From Desulfocapsa sp. (GTDB lineage Bacteria > Desulfobacterota > Desulfobulbia > Desulfobulbales > Desulfocapsaceae), in the NCBI GenBank assembly GCA_013426795.1, contig JACDZF010000003.1, positions 1 through 49,672 on the forward strand: 49,672 bases of DNA, given 5' to 3'. The translations under genes were made by a program, and so were the position numbers. The notes beneath the pieces were generated by a model that saw nothing but the letters and a program-made list of their open reading frames with translations, did not search any database and was not told the DNA's origin. Of the stretch, positions 1-8,588 are shown piece after piece; positions within the stretch are counted from its first letter, which is position 1, and the number at the start of each line of letters is the position of its first letter.

Positions 1-13
1 TTGATATTTTGAC

Positions 14-90
14 TGGTGGGCGAGGCGGGATTCGGACCCGCGACCTTCGGCTTCGGAGGCCGACACTCTATCCAGCTGAGCTACCCGCCC
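14..90 (-). tRNA. tRNA-Arg (anticodon CCG)
   Basis: Read on the minus strand, the sequence folds as a standard cloverleaf. The 7-bp acceptor stem pairs GGGCGGG with CTCGCCC-side bases, the anticodon stem TCGGC/GCCGA encloses the loop CTCCGAA, and the T loop TCCGAATCC is canonical. The anticodon CCG reads the arginine codon CGG. The 3' CCA is encoded in the DNA (TGG at 14-16 on the plus strand). It is 77 nt long with no neighbouring tRNA in view. Confidence 0.97.
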
Positions 91-219
91 ATATTTTTTA
101 CATCCTGACGAAAGAGAGCTGATCAGCTTTAAACTATTTTTCAGACTCCTGCATTATCTTTTTCGAAAAGGCCGCCTTTCCCGGAACTCAACGGGAGGCC
201 CGCGAACCAGCACGAGGGG

Positions 220-263
220 CCGAAATCATTTGCTCTTTCCCGGCTCTCTGGCTATGATTTCGG
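220..263. promoter_or_regulatory. Inverted repeat in the mscS upstream region
   Basis: A perfect 10-bp inverted repeat, CCGAAATCAT (220-229) and ATGATTTCGG (254-263), encloses a 24-nt loop about 55 bp before the mscS start. A second GC-rich stem (GGCC...GGCC near 168-199) lies just upstream. It could be a structured leader or a regulator site. No known riboswitch class is recognised. Confidence 0.3.
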
Positions 264-318
264 GAAAACTTCTCCCCCGCAACTCACCCCACCATCACCA
301 TTTCAGGAGAATCTCCCC

Positions 319-1167
319 ATGGATGCAGTACAAGCCCCGGTGCTATATCTCAACTCCATCAAAGACTGGCTGATCCTCCACGGCATTGGCGTTCTCATGG
401 CCATCGCCATTTTCTTCATTGGCCGATGGGTGGCGTACTGGATTGCAAGTGTCGGTCGGAAGGCCCTGCTCAGGGGGGGAGTGGATGAAACCCTGGCCCG
501 TTTCCTCAACGAGCTCATCTACTATGCCTTGCTCACGGCCGTGGTCATTGCCGCCGCCGACCAGCTTGGCATCAAGACCACCTCCTTTGTCGCCATCGTA
601 GGCGCTGCCGGCCTGGCCATCGGCCTGGCCCTCAAGGACTCCCTGGCCAACTTCGCCGCCGGGGTGATGCTGATCCTGTTCCGTCCGTTCAAACTCGGAG
701 ACACGATCTCTGCCGGAGGGGTGACAGGCACAGTGCGAGTCATTGACATCTTCAGCACGGTCATCATCACTGCCGACAACCAGAAGATTTTTGTCCCCAA
801 CAGCGCCATCACCAAGGGCGTCATCACCAATATCAATGCCGAAGAAACCCGCCGCATCGACCTTTCGGTGCGGATTGCCTATCAGGATGATATGCATCAG
901 GTCAAAAAGCTCTTAGGCGAACTCATGGGGGCGGAAAAACGGATCCTGACCAGCCCGGCGCCGGTCATCGCCGTGGCCGAGCTGGGAGATACCGGCGTCC
1001 AGATCGTCCTCCGCCCGTGGGTCAACACCTCTGACTACTGGGATGTGCGCTTTGCCCTCACCGAAAGGATCAAAGAGAGCTTTGACGAACAAGGAATCTC
1101 CTTTCCCTCTTCCCAGCCGACCCTCCCGTCCCCACCAAAACCGGCGCCGGAAGAGACAGCGCGCTGA
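319..1167 (+). CDS. mscS: Small-conductance mechanosensitive channel, MscS family
   Basis: The product is a 282-residue inner-membrane channel that should open under membrane tension to release solutes on hypo-osmotic shock. The length matches the E. coli MscS type (about 286 aa). Three hydrophobic segments are visible near residues 17-41, 66-88 and 93-120. The third is the glycine/alanine-rich pore helix (VGAAGLAIGLALKDSLANFA), followed by the conserved RPFKLGD stretch that enters the cytoplasmic beta domain. The C-terminal alpha/beta vestibule region follows to about residue 262, then a proline-rich tail. An AGGAG ribosome site sits 10 bp before the ATG. The gene is monocistronic and ends at a strong hairpin terminator that lies inside the 3' end of the converging HNH gene. 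Confidence 0.93.
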   Translation: MDAVQAPVLYLNSIKDWLILHGIGVLMAIAIFFIGRWVAYWIASVGRKALLRGGVDETLARFLNELIYYALLTAVVIAAADQLGIKTTSFVAIVGAAGLAIGLALKDSLANFAAGVMLILFRPFKLGDTISAGGVTGTVRVIDIFSTVIITADNQKIFVPNSAITKGVITNINAEETRRIDLSVRIAYQDDMHQVKKLLGELMGAEKRILTSPAPVIAVAELGDTGVQIVLRPWVNTSDYWDVRFALTERIKESFDEQGISFPSSQPTLPSPPKPAPEETAR

Positions 1168-1206
1168 TATCGGCACCAAAACCATCTCTTCATCCCAGGC
1201 CTGCCT

Positions 1207-1509
1207 TCAGGGGGCCTTGCACGATTCCAGATATGCTTCCCATTCCAGGGGAAGCATATTTTTTTTCAGGGTATTGCAGGCCTTGCAGGACGGCACCAGA
1301 TTATCCCTGGTGCTGCGTCCGCCCCTGGTCAGGGGCACCAGATGATCCATGGTCAACTCTTGAAACGGGAAAATCTGCCGACAATAATAACACCGGCCTG
1401 ATGCGGTTTTCTGCTGCCACCAGCGGCTCTTGCGCATCTCCCGGGCCTTGGCGCGCTCGCTGCGGATTTCGGCCTCATCCATGCCGTCAAAACCAAAGGA
1501 ATCCATCAT
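1207..1509 (-). CDS. HNH endonuclease family protein
   Basis: This 100-residue protein has the HNH layout: zinc-type cysteines C40-x2-C43, the catalytic DH at 55-56, the central N70, and C75-x2-C78. The C-terminal signature (KKNMLPLEWEAYL) is typical of stand-alone bacterial HNH proteins. The family hydrolyses DNA, but the role of these short chromosomal members is mostly unknown. Its ATG abuts the folC stop codon (TAG at 1510-1512 on the minus strand), so it is probably translationally coupled to folC. Two consecutive ATGs make the start uncertain by one codon. The last ~60 bp also encode the mscS terminator on the other strand. Confidence 0.88.
   Translation of the reverse strand: MMDSFGFDGMDEAEIRSERAKAREMRKSRWWQQKTASGRCYYCRQIFPFQELTMDHLVPLTRGGRSTRDNLVPSCKACNTLKKNMLPLEWEAYLESCKAP
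1231..1266 (+). terminator. Rho-independent terminator of mscS
   Basis: The stem ATATGCTTCCC (1231-1241) pairs with GGGAAGCATAT (1249-1259) over 11 bp around a 7-nt loop and is followed by eight T residues. It serves the plus-strand mscS gene and lies entirely within the coding 3' end of the opposite-strand HNH gene. Confidence 0.88.
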
Positions 1510-2850
1510 CTATTCCACCAGTTCTCCCACCAGGAACCGGCGCGCCGCCCCGATGAGATAGAGGGAACCGGCCACCACGATCAGATCACCATCCCCGGCC
1601 AGCGCCTCGGCCCGCCGCAGGGCCTGTTCAATATCAGCGACACACTCACAACGGGACCGGACGGCGGGGTTCAGATGGGTCATAAGCTGCTCGGGAGTGG
1701 CTGCCCGTTCTCCCGCGGGCCGGGTCAAGAGGAGGACATCGGCCAGTTCCGCCATGGGCGGCAGGGTGTTGTCCAGATCCTTATCCAGCATGGCCCCCCA
1801 GACCACGATCAGGCGCCGGTATTCATACTCCTGACGCAATGTCCGCACCAGGCTCTCCACCCCGGCGGGATTGTGGGCCCCGTCAAGGAGATAGCAGACC
1901 GCGGCCCCATTGCTTGACAGCCCCGAAGCCAGTACCATTCGGGTTTGCCGGTTGAGACAGATATGCTCCAGCCGCCCCGGCCAGCGCACCCGCGCAAGAC
2001 CTGAACGAATGGCCGCAGGCGGCACCGGAAACCCCTGCGCCTGGAGCAGGGCCAGTACCGCCAGGGCGAGGGAGGCGTTGACGATCTGATAGCTGCCGCG
2101 CATGGAACAGCGCAGGGAATCAAGACGGCAGGCAGGCAGGCGGTCTCCCCCGGGCTCCCACGACCAGAGATAATCCGCGCCCTGAATGGCTGAAAAATCC
2201 CGGCCATACCGGTAATGGGGCGCCTTTTTTTCTTTACAGACGCGATCCACCACCGCCAGCCCCTCATCATCCGCCAGCCCGGAAACCAGGGGCACAGAGG
2301 CCTTGATAATCCCCGCCTTTTCCGCCGCCACCGCCGCCACACTGGTGCCCAGATAGGCCTCATGATCCATGGTCACGTTGGTGATCACCGACACCAGCGG
2401 GACAATCACGTTGGTGGCATCGAGGCGCCCCCCCATTCCGGTCTCAAGGATCACCAGATCAAGGTTTGATTCAGCAAACCAGAGCAGGGCCAGGGCGGTG
2501 GTAAACTCAAAATAGGTGATCTTATCAGCGCCCAGCACCCCCCGGATGCGGGTGGCAAGCTCGGCAAACTTGTCCGTGCTGATATGGGTATCGTTGATCC
2601 GAAAACGCTCACGCACCGAACTGAGGTGGGGCGAGGTGTAGAGCCCGACCCGATAGCCGGCCCCGGCGAGCAGGGTCAAAAGGGTGACGCTGACGGAGCC
2701 CTTGCCGTTGGTGCCGGCCACATGCACACAGCGCAGGGACTGCTCGGGATGGCCGACCCTGGCCAAAAACGAGCGCATGGAGTCAAGGCCCAGTTTTATT
2801 TTATGAAACTGGAGATCATCGAGGTAGGTGTGGGCTTCCTGGAAATTCAT
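1510..2850 (-). CDS. folC: Bifunctional folylpolyglutamate synthase / dihydrofolate synthase
   Basis: FolC adds glutamate to dihydropteroate and to reduced folates using ATP, in the cytoplasm. The 446-residue length fits the family. The P-loop GTNGKGSV lies at about residues 46-53, and the Mur-ligase-like centre (TYFEFTTALAL, then GMGGRLDATN and the ITNVTMDHEAYLG segment) is present. The C-terminal ligase domain contains the LLDGAHNPAG motif. The end overlaps nothing, but the next gene (HNH protein) begins at the adjacent base, which implies a two-gene operon. The start is placed at the ATG before NFQEAHTYL, matching the usual N-terminus. Confidence 0.95.
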   Translation of the reverse strand: MNFQEAHTYLDDLQFHKIKLGLDSMRSFLARVGHPEQSLRCVHVAGTNGKGSVSVTLLTLLAGAGYRVGLYTSPHLSSVRERFRINDTHISTDKFAELATRIRGVLGADKITYFEFTTALALLWFAESNLDLVILETGMGGRLDATNVIVPLVSVITNVTMDHEAYLGTSVAAVAAEKAGIIKASVPLVSGLADDEGLAVVDRVCKEKKAPHYRYGRDFSAIQGADYLWSWEPGGDRLPACRLDSLRCSMRGSYQIVNASLALAVLALLQAQGFPVPPAAIRSGLARVRWPGRLEHICLNRQTRMVLASGLSSNGAAVCYLLDGAHNPAGVESLVRTLRQEYEYRRLIVVWGAMLDKDLDNTLPPMAELADVLLLTRPAGERAATPEQLMTHLNPAVRSRCECVADIEQALRRAEALAGDGDLIVVAGSLYLIGAARRFLVGELVE

Positions 2851-2966
2851 ATACAGACTGATGGGGTTGAAGATCAGCGGCTAAATGGGTAAAAAAAACT
2901 CCCGTCGTCAGGGGATGATGGGGGACGCGGACAACAGCGCCCCTTCCCCGCGACCATGGGCGAGGT

Positions 2967-3159
2967 ATTCGAATTCTGCATCAAGGGTTCCAGCTCCGGC
3001 TCCCCTGCTCAAAAAAACTCCCCTCCCTTGACGGGAGGAGTTGGGGGTGGGTGAATCTGCCATGGACTGCTTTCATTGCTGATTCCCCCCTCCCCTGACC
3101 CCTCCCCGCAGGGGGGAGGGGAATTCTCTTCACGTCCACCTTTGATGGGGAAATGGAAT
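2967..3159. repeat. Dispersed ~190-bp MITE-like repeat, copy 1
   Basis: This non-coding element is also found at 44962-45142. Its ends are imperfect terminal inverted repeats: ATTCGAATTCTGCATCAAGG on the left and the complement of a right end beginning ATTCCATTTCCCCATCAAAG, about 17 of 22 positions identical. Inside are GC-rich inverted repeats, notably CCCCTCCCCTGACCCC running into GGGGGGAGGGG. It lies just beyond the 3' end of the helicase gene and fills the 315-bp gap between that gene and folC. Confidence 0.7.
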
Positions 3160-3165
3160 TCCACC

Positions 3166-5394
3166 CTACTCGGTGATAATGGTCAATTTCGCGTAATCAA
3201 GGTGCAGGGTCTTCAGGCCATGGCGCTCAAAATGGACATCCACCGACCGGCCGCCATGGAGGGCCGCCACCGTCCCGGTACCAAAAAAGGCATGGCTGAC
3301 CCGAACCCCCTGGGCAAGATCGCTCATCGCAACCTTACCCCGACCTTTGCCCGGATGGGCGATGGGAAGAACAGCACTTTCCCCGCTGCCGTGGCCCCCA
3401 CCGTATCCCGTGGGGCGGATGGAGGCTGGCCGTTCTTCCGCGACGCGTTCAAAAAGACCACCCTTGAGTTCGGCCAGAAAAGGAGACACGCCCACCCTGC
3501 GGAACTGCCGGTCGGGGGTCATCAACTCCTTGGGATAGCTCAAAAAAAGATGTCTTTTGGCACGGGTGGCGGCCACGTACAACAGACGCCGCTCCTCCTC
3601 CCACTGCTCTCCCGCCTCCGCCTTGGCGTGGGGGAAGCGGCCTTCGGCCAGACCAATGATAAATACCGTCTCCCATTCCAGCCCCTTGGCCGAATGGATG
3701 GTGGAGAGGACCAGTCGATCACCATCCTCAGCCCGGCGGGAGTTCCCCGCCTCCGGCGGATCAAGGGTGGTATCATCGACAAAGGCCTGCAAGTCGGCGT
3801 ATTCGACAATAATTGCCCGCAGCTGCTCCAGCTCCTTCTGCCGCATGGGATAGTCATCATGGTACAGGCGCTCAAAGATCGGCTGATAATAGACCATGAT
3901 CAGTTCGAACATCACGGACGGCGCCTTTTCCTCCAGCAGATCAGCAAAAAGGCGGACGAGAAGGCGCATCCCCTGCTCCCAGTTCCTGCCTGACGGATAG
4001 TCGGCCAGGGCCTGGAACGGCTCCGGCGACTGGCCAATCTGGGCGGCGATCTTCTGGGCGGTCTTGGGGCCGACCTTATCGAGATGGAGCAGGACCCGGT
4101 TCCAGGAAAGGTTATCCCGGGGGTTGGCAAGGATTCGGAAGAAGGAGAGGACATCCTTCATATGGGCCGACTCGGTGAGCTTCAGACCGCCCCGCTTTTC
4201 AAATTCAAGGCCGCCGGCGGCCAGCTCAATCTCCAGCTTATAGGAATGAAAACCGGAGCGGAACAGGACCGCAACCTCCCGGCACTGAGACCCCGCCGCC
4301 ACCAGCTCCTTGATTTTTGCGGCCACAAAGCGCGCCTCCTCCCGTTCATCGGCGGCAGCAAAGAGCAGGGGCTTGATCGTCCCTTCCAGCCGGGTAAACA
4401 GGGTCTTGCTGTATTTTTCCGTGGCCTGACAGATTATATCATTGGTCAGGGAGAGGATGGGCTGGGTGGAGCGGTAATTTTCTTCCAGCTTGATGATATG
4501 GGTGTCGGCAAACAACTGGGGAAACCGCATGATATTGTAGAAGTCGGCGCCGCGAAAGGAGTAGATGGACTGGGAATCATCCCCCACCACCATCACATTG
4601 TCGTGGCCATGAGCCATCAGACGAACGATATCCGCCTGCACCAGATTGGTATCCTGGTATTCATCCACCATGATATGGGTAAAACGGGAGGAAATGGCCT
4701 GCCGCGCCTCCGGGACCTCGGCCAGCAGGCGTTTCCAGTTCACCAGCAGATCGTCGTAATCCATCAGGGCATGGGTGAACTTGAACTCCTGATAGTGCTG
4801 CTGGAGCCTGAGCAGATCGTCGGCATGCTCACTGAGATGTACATACTGGCGATAGATCAGGTCTTCCAGGGGAATGGACTTGTTGACCGCGCCGCTGATC
4901 ATGTTGATGATGACCCGCCGGGTGGGGAACTGGAGGTCGCGGCCGGTGAGGCCGAGGGAGGATTTCAGCAGATTGATGATCCCTTCCGCGTCGGATCGGT
5001 CAATGATGGTGAAGCTTGAGCCAAATCCCAGGTGCGATCCATACCGCCGGAGCAGGAGGTTGGCCGTTCCATGGAAGGTGCCGCCCACCACCCGGCTGCA
5101 GGAATCGTTGAGCAGCCGGCTGGCCCGCCACAACATCTCCTGGGAAGACTTGCGGGTGAAGGTGAGCAGGAGGATGGTGTCGGGAGACACCCCCTTTTCG
5201 ATGAGATGGGCCACCCGATGGACCAGGGTTCTGGTCTTGCCGCTGCCGGCCCCGGCAATGACCAGCACCGGCCCTTCGGTTCTGATCACCGCCTCATATT
5301 GGGCGGCATTGAGATCCGCCAGATTCAGGGCCGGATGGGATGGATGGGAATGTATGGTACTCTCAGATGATTGCATGGGGCCGGACTTTACCAT
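3166..5394 (-). CDS. UvrD/PcrA-type ATP-dependent DNA helicase (superfamily 1)
   Basis: The 742-residue protein is a 3'-5' DNA translocase of the UvrD/Rep/PcrA family, which acts in repair and replication restart. Motif I GAGSGKT lies at about residues 48-54, the DEYQDTN Walker B box near 243, GDDSQSIYSFRG near 270, TIHSAKGLEWE near 560, and YVAATRAKRHL closes the motor. The C-terminal ~45 residues resemble the tudor-like tail that binds RNA polymerase in PcrA/UvrD. The first ATG is preceded by AAGGGG at fitting spacing. The gene stands alone between two repeat elements. It cannot be assigned to UvrD, Rep or PcrA specifically without alignment. Confidence 0.94.
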   Translation of the reverse strand: MVKSGPMQSSESTIHSHPSHPALNLADLNAAQYEAVIRTEGPVLVIAGAGSGKTRTLVHRVAHLIEKGVSPDTILLLTFTRKSSQEMLWRASRLLNDSCSRVVGGTFHGTANLLLRRYGSHLGFGSSFTIIDRSDAEGIINLLKSSLGLTGRDLQFPTRRVIINMISGAVNKSIPLEDLIYRQYVHLSEHADDLLRLQQHYQEFKFTHALMDYDDLLVNWKRLLAEVPEARQAISSRFTHIMVDEYQDTNLVQADIVRLMAHGHDNVMVVGDDSQSIYSFRGADFYNIMRFPQLFADTHIIKLEENYRSTQPILSLTNDIICQATEKYSKTLFTRLEGTIKPLLFAAADEREEARFVAAKIKELVAAGSQCREVAVLFRSGFHSYKLEIELAAGGLEFEKRGGLKLTESAHMKDVLSFFRILANPRDNLSWNRVLLHLDKVGPKTAQKIAAQIGQSPEPFQALADYPSGRNWEQGMRLLVRLFADLLEEKAPSVMFELIMVYYQPIFERLYHDDYPMRQKELEQLRAIIVEYADLQAFVDDTTLDPPEAGNSRRAEDGDRLVLSTIHSAKGLEWETVFIIGLAEGRFPHAKAEAGEQWEEERRLLYVAATRAKRHLFLSYPKELMTPDRQFRRVGVSPFLAELKGGLFERVAEERPASIRPTGYGGGHGSGESAVLPIAHPGKGRGKVAMSDLAQGVRVSHAFFGTGTVAALHGGRSVDVHFERHGLKTLHLDYAKLTIITE

Positions 5395-5430
5395 AGTGGC
5401 CCCTTCGTCGCAAGATCAGTGAAACATGGG

Positions 5431-5586
5431 TAAAAATATCCAGGAGTGCCCCATCTGCTTCGTCATCGGCTTGGCTCATGGACGAACCAGTACACTTCGC
5501 AGACCTCTTTCTCGCATATGGAGCACTCCTGAAGAGTTACACTACGTGGTATTCCATTCCTCTCCGGCATCAAGCTGGATAGTTAC
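5431..5586 (-). repeat. Inverted-pair ~150-bp element, copy A
   Basis: This stretch is nearly identical to the complement of 35268-35418. Read on the minus strand it begins GTAACTATCCAGCTTGATGC and ends near GGCACTCCTGGATATTTT. The internal segment GTAACTCTTCAGGAGTGCTC pairs imperfectly with its right end, so a long hairpin is possible. It occupies the 300-bp gap between the helicase and the 132-aa gene at 5695. It carries the same small reading frame as copy B. Confidence 0.75.
5463..5570 (-). CDS. Possible 35-residue cysteine-containing peptide in repeat copy A
   Basis: A 35-codon frame starts MPERNGIPRSV and ends YWFVHEPSR. It contains CSICEKEVC (C-x2-C-x4-C), a spacing compatible with a small metal or zinc site. 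The same frame with the same length occurs in copy B. In the divergent stretch several differences are synonymous (AAC/AAT for Asn, CCG/CCA for Pro, CGC/CGT for Arg, GTA/GTC for Val). No ribosome site precedes the ATG. An alternative is the 13-codon frame MRERGLRSVLVRP, which is preceded by CAGGAG. Translation is uncertain, because the conservation may reflect a DNA or RNA structure. Confidence 0.3.
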   Translation of the reverse strand: MPERNGIPRSVTLQECSICEKEVCEVYWFVHEPSR

Positions 5587-5694
5587 AAACATGGATTGAC
5601 AACGGGCTTCTGCTGTGTACAATGGGCACAGTTTGACCACCGGGCCAACCCCACTCCAGACACCACGGCACTTTAACCCTTACCAGACTCCATC

Positions 5695-6093
5695 ATGATG
5701 AAGACCACAACCATTGACGCCCTCTTTACCCCAGAGACCCTGCACCAGCTTTTTCCCAAGGAACGTTCCAATGAGTTCTTTGATGCCCTGTTCGGTGATG
5801 CCGATGAAGGGGCCTATGATATTGAACTGGCCTATGGAGGGAGCGATGGAAAAAGCATCACCCTGGAACTGCGGCTGCACGAACGACCTGGCCGCTGCCT
5901 GGTGTGCAGCCTGACCCAGGGACTTCCAGAGGTCTTTACCCGACATCCGGTGATCGATGTGGCAGGGCTGGTAAGGGAGATCGATACCCTGCTGGCTGGA
6001 GCCGCCCGTTGCGGAGAGTGGTCACTGGGGCGCACCGAACAGCGCAAGAAAAACCTGCACATTATCCCCCTGACTATCCAGCTGAAAAGTTGA
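5695..6093 (+). CDS. Hypothetical protein, 132 aa
   Basis: The family is not recognised. The protein is soluble, without a signal peptide or membrane segment. An N-terminal half with FTPETLHQLFPKERSNEFFDAL is followed by beta-rich sequence containing ELRLHERPGRCLVCSLTQGLP. The C-terminus is basic (RTEQRKKNLHIIPL). The pattern suggests a compact alpha/beta domain. The start could be either of two adjacent ATGs. It stands alone and ends about 45 bp before a strong hairpin, facing the convergent GGDEF gene. Codon usage resembles neighbouring genes, which supports real coding. Confidence 0.7.
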   Translation: MMKTTTIDALFTPETLHQLFPKERSNEFFDALFGDADEGAYDIELAYGGSDGKSITLELRLHERPGRCLVCSLTQGLPEVFTRHPVIDVAGLVREIDTLLAGAARCGEWSLGRTEQRKKNLHIIPLTIQLKS

Positions 6094-6140
6094 ACCCCCT
6101 GTGCCGGGGAGAAAGGATAGTCAAGAATATGACAAAAAGC

Positions 6141-6176
6141 AGAAGGCCGAATCTTGGGAAAAAGATTCGGCCTTCT
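6141..6176. terminator. Bidirectional hairpin between convergent genes
   Basis: A 15-bp perfect stem, AGAAGGCCGAATCTT (6141-6155) with AAGATTCGGCCTTCT (6162-6176), surrounds a 6-nt loop. It sits between the 3' ends of the 132-aa gene (plus) and the GGDEF gene (minus). There is no long T run on either side, so intrinsic termination is likely but not certain. Confidence 0.6.
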
Positions 6177-6232
6177 CAGGTTCAGGGGCTCGGAAGTAGG
6201 AACCCCCTGACTCCATGCTCTCCGATTCCAGA

Positions 6233-7246
6233 TCAGACGATGCTCACCTGGGACCGGCCATTGGCCTTGGCATGATAGAGGATATCGTCCAGCCGTTCCA
6301 TCCACTCCTCAAGCCCCTCTTCCTTCTGCCACTGGGCAAGACCAATGGAAACACCAAGTTTGGTTTCCGCGTCTGCCCAGATCTCCAGCTGATCAATGGC
6401 CTGACATAATCTCTCGGCCAGAACCCGGGCACTCTTCTGATCGGTATCATCCATGACCAGGAGAAATTCATCCCCCCCAATTCTCACCAGAAGGTCGGTG
6501 GAACGAACCATGTCGGCAATCAGTTTTGCCACCTGACGCAACACCTCATCACCGCGCTGATGTCCAAGGTTATCGTTAATCTGCTTGAAACGATCCAGAT
6601 CGAGGGAGGCCATGGTCAAGGAACGGCCCGACCGTCTGGCGGTATCCATTTTTTCACCGATGCGCTCGTCAAAAACCCGACGATTGGCAAGTCCGGTCAA
6701 GACATCGCGGCGCGCGGCCTCAAAAAGCTCCTCATACTCAAGGGCCCGGCGCAGGGACTCGTTGAGCACAAAGAGGGAGTCGTTGACCAGATCCATCTCT
6801 TCCGAATCCAGGGCTCGTCCACCCTTGAGCACCAGAAGCAGGCCGGCATTGTCAGCCGATTCCATCAGCCATTTATGGGCAAAATGACCATCCTCACTGA
6901 CAAAACAGTCGGCTTTCCCACTCTCATCACCCATCAACTGCTCGGCAAAGGCAATGACGCTGCGCCGAAGGGGGCCGTGACTGGAGCAGAACAGATGCTT
7001 TTTACTGCGCAGCACATTGCAGTAGCTGATAAGCTCATGTTCCACATTGGGCATCAGCCACACCGCGTAAGCCTCAATCATTCCGGCAAGATCAAGAACC
7101 GCTGCCAGTCGGATATGAAGCTGATTTATCAGATCAAGGCGTTCGGTCTGTCTTCTAAAATGCTCCAGCTCAATCATCATTTGACTGACCTCAAGGCCTG
7201 CTTGAGGAACCTGGGTATCTGTGGATATGGTTCTTGAAGGGATCAT
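6233..7246 (-). CDS. Diguanylate cyclase (GGDEF domain)
   Basis: The enzyme should make cyclic di-GMP from two GTP. The 337-residue form starts at the ATG before IPSRTISTD, because GAGGATGAGAAG precedes it. The open frame continues upstream to 7609, but that part has no protein-like character. The N-terminal ~165 residues look like a GAF-type sensor without membrane segments. The catalytic domain carries DVLTGLANRR, the GGDEF motif at about residues 256-260 and the inhibitory I-site RSTD at about 247-250, five residues before it. Intact active and I sites predict an active, product-inhibited cyclase. No partner gene is adjacent, and its ligand is unknown. Confidence 0.92.
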   Translation of the reverse strand: MIPSRTISTDTQVPQAGLEVSQMMIELEHFRRQTERLDLINQLHIRLAAVLDLAGMIEAYAVWLMPNVEHELISYCNVLRSKKHLFCSSHGPLRRSVIAFAEQLMGDESGKADCFVSEDGHFAHKWLMESADNAGLLLVLKGGRALDSEEMDLVNDSLFVLNESLRRALEYEELFEAARRDVLTGLANRRVFDERIGEKMDTARRSGRSLTMASLDLDRFKQINDNLGHQRGDEVLRQVAKLIADMVRSTDLLVRIGGDEFLLVMDDTDQKSARVLAERLCQAIDQLEIWADAETKLGVSIGLAQWQKEEGLEEWMERLDDILYHAKANGRSQVSIV

Positions 7247-7542
7247 CTTCTCATCCTCTTTGATAATAAAAAACAGACTCCATAAAAGCTTTCCACTGTA
7301 TCGGCCACTTGCCGGATTTCTTAAGAGTTTCAGGACAAACAGTTTATAGCAATATGCGTGCCACATTATCGGGAAAAACCACTGCCTCTTTTCTTGCAAT
7401 TCAATGGCATCTTGGTTACAAAAGAAAGTAAGTTCGAAGGGGGCGTGCACCCCATTTTTCAGTCTTCCGGCTTTTATGTCTGTCGGCAGCCCCGACCAGG
7501 GCCCCTTCACACCACTCCCGCATTGGCCTTTGTGCCCACTCC

Positions 7543-8583
7543 ATGAATATCGAATACAAGATCGGACAGCTTTTTCTCCTTGGATTTCAAGGTGATACCA
7601 TTGACGCAAGCCATCCCGTGGTGTTCGATATCCGGCACAGAAACCTGGGCGGGGTCATCCTCTTTGACCGCAGACTGACCGGCAGTGGAGGGGCCAATAA
7701 CATCGTCTCGGCCAGTCAGGTGAAGGCCCTCACCGCCTCCCTCCAGGAATTTTCGACCACCCCCCTGCTCATTGCCCTGGATCAGGAAGGGGGAAAGGTG
7801 CGCCGGCTGAAACCGGAACTGGGCTTCCCGGCCACGGCAGGGGCCGCTGAGCTGGGTCAAAAAAATGACAAGGTCATGACCACCATCCATGCCCTGACCA
7901 CCGCCGACACCCTCCACTGCCTGGGGATCAACCTCAATCTGGCACCGGTCCTCGACCTCAACATCTTTGCCCAGAACCCGGTGATCGGCGGCCTTGGGCG
8001 CAGCTTTTCCTCCTCTGCCGCCATCGTCAGCGCCCATGCCGGCGCATGGGTCAAGGCCCACAGCAGCCGACAGGTTCTCAGCTGTCTCAAGCATTTTCCC
8101 GGCCATGGCAGCTCGCGCACCGACTCCCATCTGGGATTCACCGATATCAGCGAGACCTGGCAGCCCGAGGAGCTCTTGCCCTACAAAAATTTGATCGCCC
8201 AGGGTCTGGCCGATGCCGTCATGACCGGTCATCTTTTCCATGGAGGTCTGGATCCCCACTCTCCAGCCACCCTTTCAAGCTCCATTATCGGTTCCCTTCT
8301 CCGCCGTGACCTGGGGTTTCAGGGAGTGGTCATCTCCGATGATCTCCAGATGAAGGCCATCACCAGCCGCTATGGCCTGGAAGAAGCTGTCTGCCTGGCC
8401 CTTGCCGCCGGGGTGGATCTGCTTATAGTAGGCAACAACCTCGAGGTTGACCCAAATATCCTGGCACGGCTGATTCCCGCCATCCTTCAGGCGATCCAAA
8501 CCGGCAGACTCAGCGAAAAACGTATCCATGAGGCATGGACTCGGGTCCAGCAGCTCAAATCCACCCTCCAAAGAAAGGCATAA
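7543..8583 (+). CDS. nagZ: Glycoside hydrolase family 3 beta-N-acetylhexosaminidase (NagZ-like)
   Basis: NagZ removes N-acetylglucosamine from muropeptides during cell-wall recycling. The 346-residue protein is a single GH3 N-terminal barrel, as expected. It shows ALDQEGGKVRRL for substrate binding, the signature KHFPGHGSSRTDSH with the catalytic His on the flexible loop, and VVISDDLQMKAI containing the nucleophile Asp. No signal peptide is evident, consistent with a cytoplasmic enzyme. The stop codon is followed 5 bp later by the TM2-protein ATG, so the two form an operon. No good ribosome site is visible before the chosen ATG. Confidence 0.9.
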   Translation: MNIEYKIGQLFLLGFQGDTIDASHPVVFDIRHRNLGGVILFDRRLTGSGGANNIVSASQVKALTASLQEFSTTPLLIALDQEGGKVRRLKPELGFPATAGAAELGQKNDKVMTTIHALTTADTLHCLGINLNLAPVLDLNIFAQNPVIGGLGRSFSSSAAIVSAHAGAWVKAHSSRQVLSCLKHFPGHGSSRTDSHLGFTDISETWQPEELLPYKNLIAQGLADAVMTGHLFHGGLDPHSPATLSSSIIGSLLRRDLGFQGVVISDDLQMKAITSRYGLEEAVCLALAAGVDLLIVGNNLEVDPNILARLIPAILQAIQTGRLSEKRIHEAWTRVQQLKSTLQRKA

Positions 8584-8588
8584 CCCCC

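Noticed and set aside
7247-7609. Long N-terminal extension of the diguanylate cyclase
   Set aside because: The open frame continues, but the residues look non-coding and a ribosome site supports the start at 7246.
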